A stretch of 64,000 nucleotides of DNA from Sindora glabra (lineage: Eukaryota > Streptophyta > Magnoliopsida > Fabales > Fabaceae): the NCBI GenBank assembly GCA_020226215.1, contig CM035234.1, positions 15,900,713 to 15,964,712 on the forward strand. Reading direction: 5' to 3'. The position numbers and the translations under genes are program-made. Shown here in pieces: positions 62,646 through 64,000 of this stretch; within the stretch, counting starts at the first letter, position 1; each line of letters starts with the position of its first letter. A model generated the notes under the pieces. The model saw only the letters and a program-made list of their open reading frames with translations, did no database searches and was not told the origin of the DNA.

Positions 62646-62820
62646 GGTGCTTGCTAAGGTACCTCTAGAGATTTGGTATTTAGGATGGTGCAATAAAATA
62701 TTAGCCATTAGATAAGATTATAAAAATTTTAGAATTGACTTGATAATCTCATCCAGTAATCTGTATTTTGTCACACCACTCTAAATACCAAATCCCTAGG
62801 AGCACTTTAGAATTCACCTC
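62646..62820. mobile_element. Hairpin MITE upstream of the reductase gene
   Basis: GGTGCTTGCTAAGG..GAGATTTGGTATTTAGGATGG on the left pairs with the reverse of the right end (AGGTGAATTCTAAAG..GGGATTTGGTATTTAGAGTGG), giving ~50-base imperfect inverted arms in a 175-bp element. T runs on both flanks hide the target duplication. It lies ~480 bases before the reductase start codon. Confidence 0.75.
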
Positions 62821-63240
62821 TTTTTTTAAATTTAACTTAATTATATTTATATTTCGATTAACATGGTCATGTAAAATTCATTGTCTTTTAACACAATTCA
62901 TATGAATTAATAATTAATTTATATTTTCCATTTAAATTATACATTATACATTGCGTTATAATTTTCTAGATATTAATAAAAGAGATATATCAAATAAAAT
63001 CAAAGTCAAATATACTCTAGATATTTCTGTTCTATTTAATTTTTAGCCACATTTTCTTTCCGCCGACTAAAAATTTCAAAAAATGGAATGAACACAAGCC
63101 TAATTTTCACTCAGCCGATTAGAAAATTCTAATAAGGGAATGAGCACCCTTTCACCGATCAGCCTTTTTTGACCAATCTAAATACACAAATGGAGACAGA
63201 AGAGTGGGAGTCGGGGCCTAAGGTCGAAATCGAAATCTGC
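62821..63240 (+). promoter_or_regulatory. Upstream region of the aldo-keto reductase gene
   Basis: The sequence shifts from AT-rich to mixed composition at about 63055. Two TTTCCGCCGACTAAAA/CTCAGCCGATTAGAAA-type words (63057, 63110) and TTTTTTGACC are visible. No proven motif can be assigned. Confidence 0.4.
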
Positions 63241-63249
63241 TTTATATAC
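63241..63249 (+). promoter_or_regulatory. Probable TATA box of the reductase gene
   Basis: TTTATATAC lies 58 bases before the start codon, in a sensible position for a transcription start about 30 bases downstream and a short 5' leader. Confidence 0.55.
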
Positions 63250-63298
63250 CTATCTATTGTTGAGGGATTGGCAGCAGAGGAAGTCGACGGAAGAAAGG

Positions 63299-63514
63299 AT
63301 GGCCGCGAAAGTGGGAAGGATGAAGCTGGGCTCGCAAGGCCTGGAAGTGTCCGCACAAGGTCTCGGGTGTATGGGCATGTCCGCCACCTATGGCCCACCA
63401 AAGCCTGAAGCCGACATGATAAAACTTATCCACCACGCCGTCGACAGCGGCGTCACCCTCCTCGATACTTCGGATATGTATGGCCCGCATACCAATGAAA
63501 TCCTTCTCGGCAAG
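63299..63514 (+). CDS. Aldo-keto reductase, first exon (auxin-induced/perakine reductase-like)
   Basis: The exon encodes the first 72 residues of an NADPH-dependent aldo-keto reductase of the plant family that includes perakine reductase and auxin-induced PCNT115-like proteins. Visible family features are MKLGSQGLEVSAQGLGCMGM (substrate-barrel start), YGPPKPEADMIKLIHHAVDSG and LDTSDMYGPHTNEILLGK. The Asp and Tyr in LDTSDMYG are two of the catalytic four (Asp, Tyr, Lys, His); the Lys and His should be on later exons. ATG 63299 is preferred because the frame begins MAAKVGRM and fits the usual short leader before MKLG. The exon ends AAG|GTTCGA at 63514 in phase 0. The remaining ~270 residues must lie beyond the window. 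Substrate (an aldehyde or ketone) is unknown. Confidence 0.88.
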
Positions 63515-64000
63515 GTTCGATTGTTGTTTTCTTAACTTTGGTTTCGTTGAAGATATTTTTGGTACAAAAATTTTCCCTTTTTTTTTATAAACTAAAGAAA
63601 TAACAAGCTATTTGTATGAACATTGATTTAAAAATTCTCATGGCCATTAATATTGTAAAAGCGAAAGGAAAGCATTAATCCACTTACACTATTACTCATT
63701 TTTTATTATTATATCATTAAAAAATTATTAAAATATTTTAATTATCATAAAAATTTGTAATTGTTATTATATATCATTTTCACATTTATTAATAATACAA
63801 AATATTTTTGGATAGAATAATAATATAAAATATATTACACTATATTAAATTTAAACTCCTCTTCCTACATTTAATTTTGAGTTAGTAATTTTTTTTTTAT
63901 TTTAGTAATTTGTAATTAGGTGCAGACCTCGGCAAAATTGCCACCGATAGCACAGGCAATATACCACCATCCGTGCGGTACTTTTTACTCTCTCACTAAT
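63515..64000 (+). other. Reductase intron 1 (continues past the window)
   Basis: A GT donor follows exon 1. The rest of the window is AT-rich and contains no match to the expected next exon (ALKGG..ELATKFG). The intron is therefore at least 486 bases. A GC-richer patch at 63920-63980 is unexplained. Confidence 0.6.

Noticed and set aside
63159..63490. Minus-strand and alternative plus-strand frames over the reductase exon
   Set aside because: They are shadows of the exon; only the frame from ATG 63299 shows aldo-keto reductase motifs.

Overview
The window looks like AT-rich intergenic DNA from a flowering plant, probably a eudicot. Three things point there: plant-type transposon families with introns, LTR elements whose primer-binding sites resemble plant initiator-Met sites, and an aldo-keto reductase exon of the plant auxin-induced/perakine-reductase type. 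Only one ordinary host gene is convincing: its first coding exon is at 63299-63514, and the rest lies beyond the right edge. Almost everything else recognisable is repeat or transposon debris, much of it nested. I found no CRISPR array, rRNA gene, intact tRNA gene or operon.

Left third (1-21890): two diverged copies of one non-coding segment. Copy A is 1-~3050 and copy B is ~9150-21890. Copy B is split by a gag-only Ty3/gypsy-type LTR element (9936-13804) and by a 7-kb LTR element with no recognisable protein genes (14371-21397), which itself carries a hAT-like MITE. Copy A serves as the empty-site allele for both insertions and carries its own ~1.1 kb extra stretch. Between the copies lie a tandem duplication with a (TA)45(TG)14 microsatellite, a fragment resembling CACTA subterminal repeats, and a possible gene remnant at 9004-9244.

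Middle (21890-41880): MITE-like elements, a 170-bp tandem duplication and a GC-richer island precede a complete CACTA (En/Spm) transposon at 28351-36723. It has terminal CACTA motifs, a 3-bp TTT target duplication, long GCGACGA-type subterminal arrays, a TNP2-type transposase gene and a second Transposase_24-type gene. Both genes keep their exon frames but are riddled with in-frame stops. A 1.65-kb solo LTR (36976-38623, ATTTG duplication) and a 1.8-kb deletion derivative of the same CACTA family in opposite orientation (40071-41879, TAA duplication) follow.

Right third (41880-64000): AT-rich DNA, then a Ty3/gypsy graveyard at 49.8-55.5 kb. It holds a plus-strand Tat-type ORF1 remnant and a minus-strand reading run in which gag-protease-RT-RNase H-integrase start of one lineage is joined at ~52.58 kb to an RT/RNase H segment of a Tat-like lineage. 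A second copy of a GGTGA-rich element (~60.1 kb), a cluster of paired CTCGAGTAT motifs (61.2 kb) and a 175-bp hairpin MITE lead to the reductase gene.

The genes do not form a pathway. The story is layered insertion, deletion and decay. The least expected signals are the substitution-only decay of the CACTA genes, the two-deletion derivative that keeps the non-coding 5' exons, the chimeric retroelement junction, and the empty-site comparison given by the duplicated segment. All identifications rest on reading the sequence; no database search was possible.
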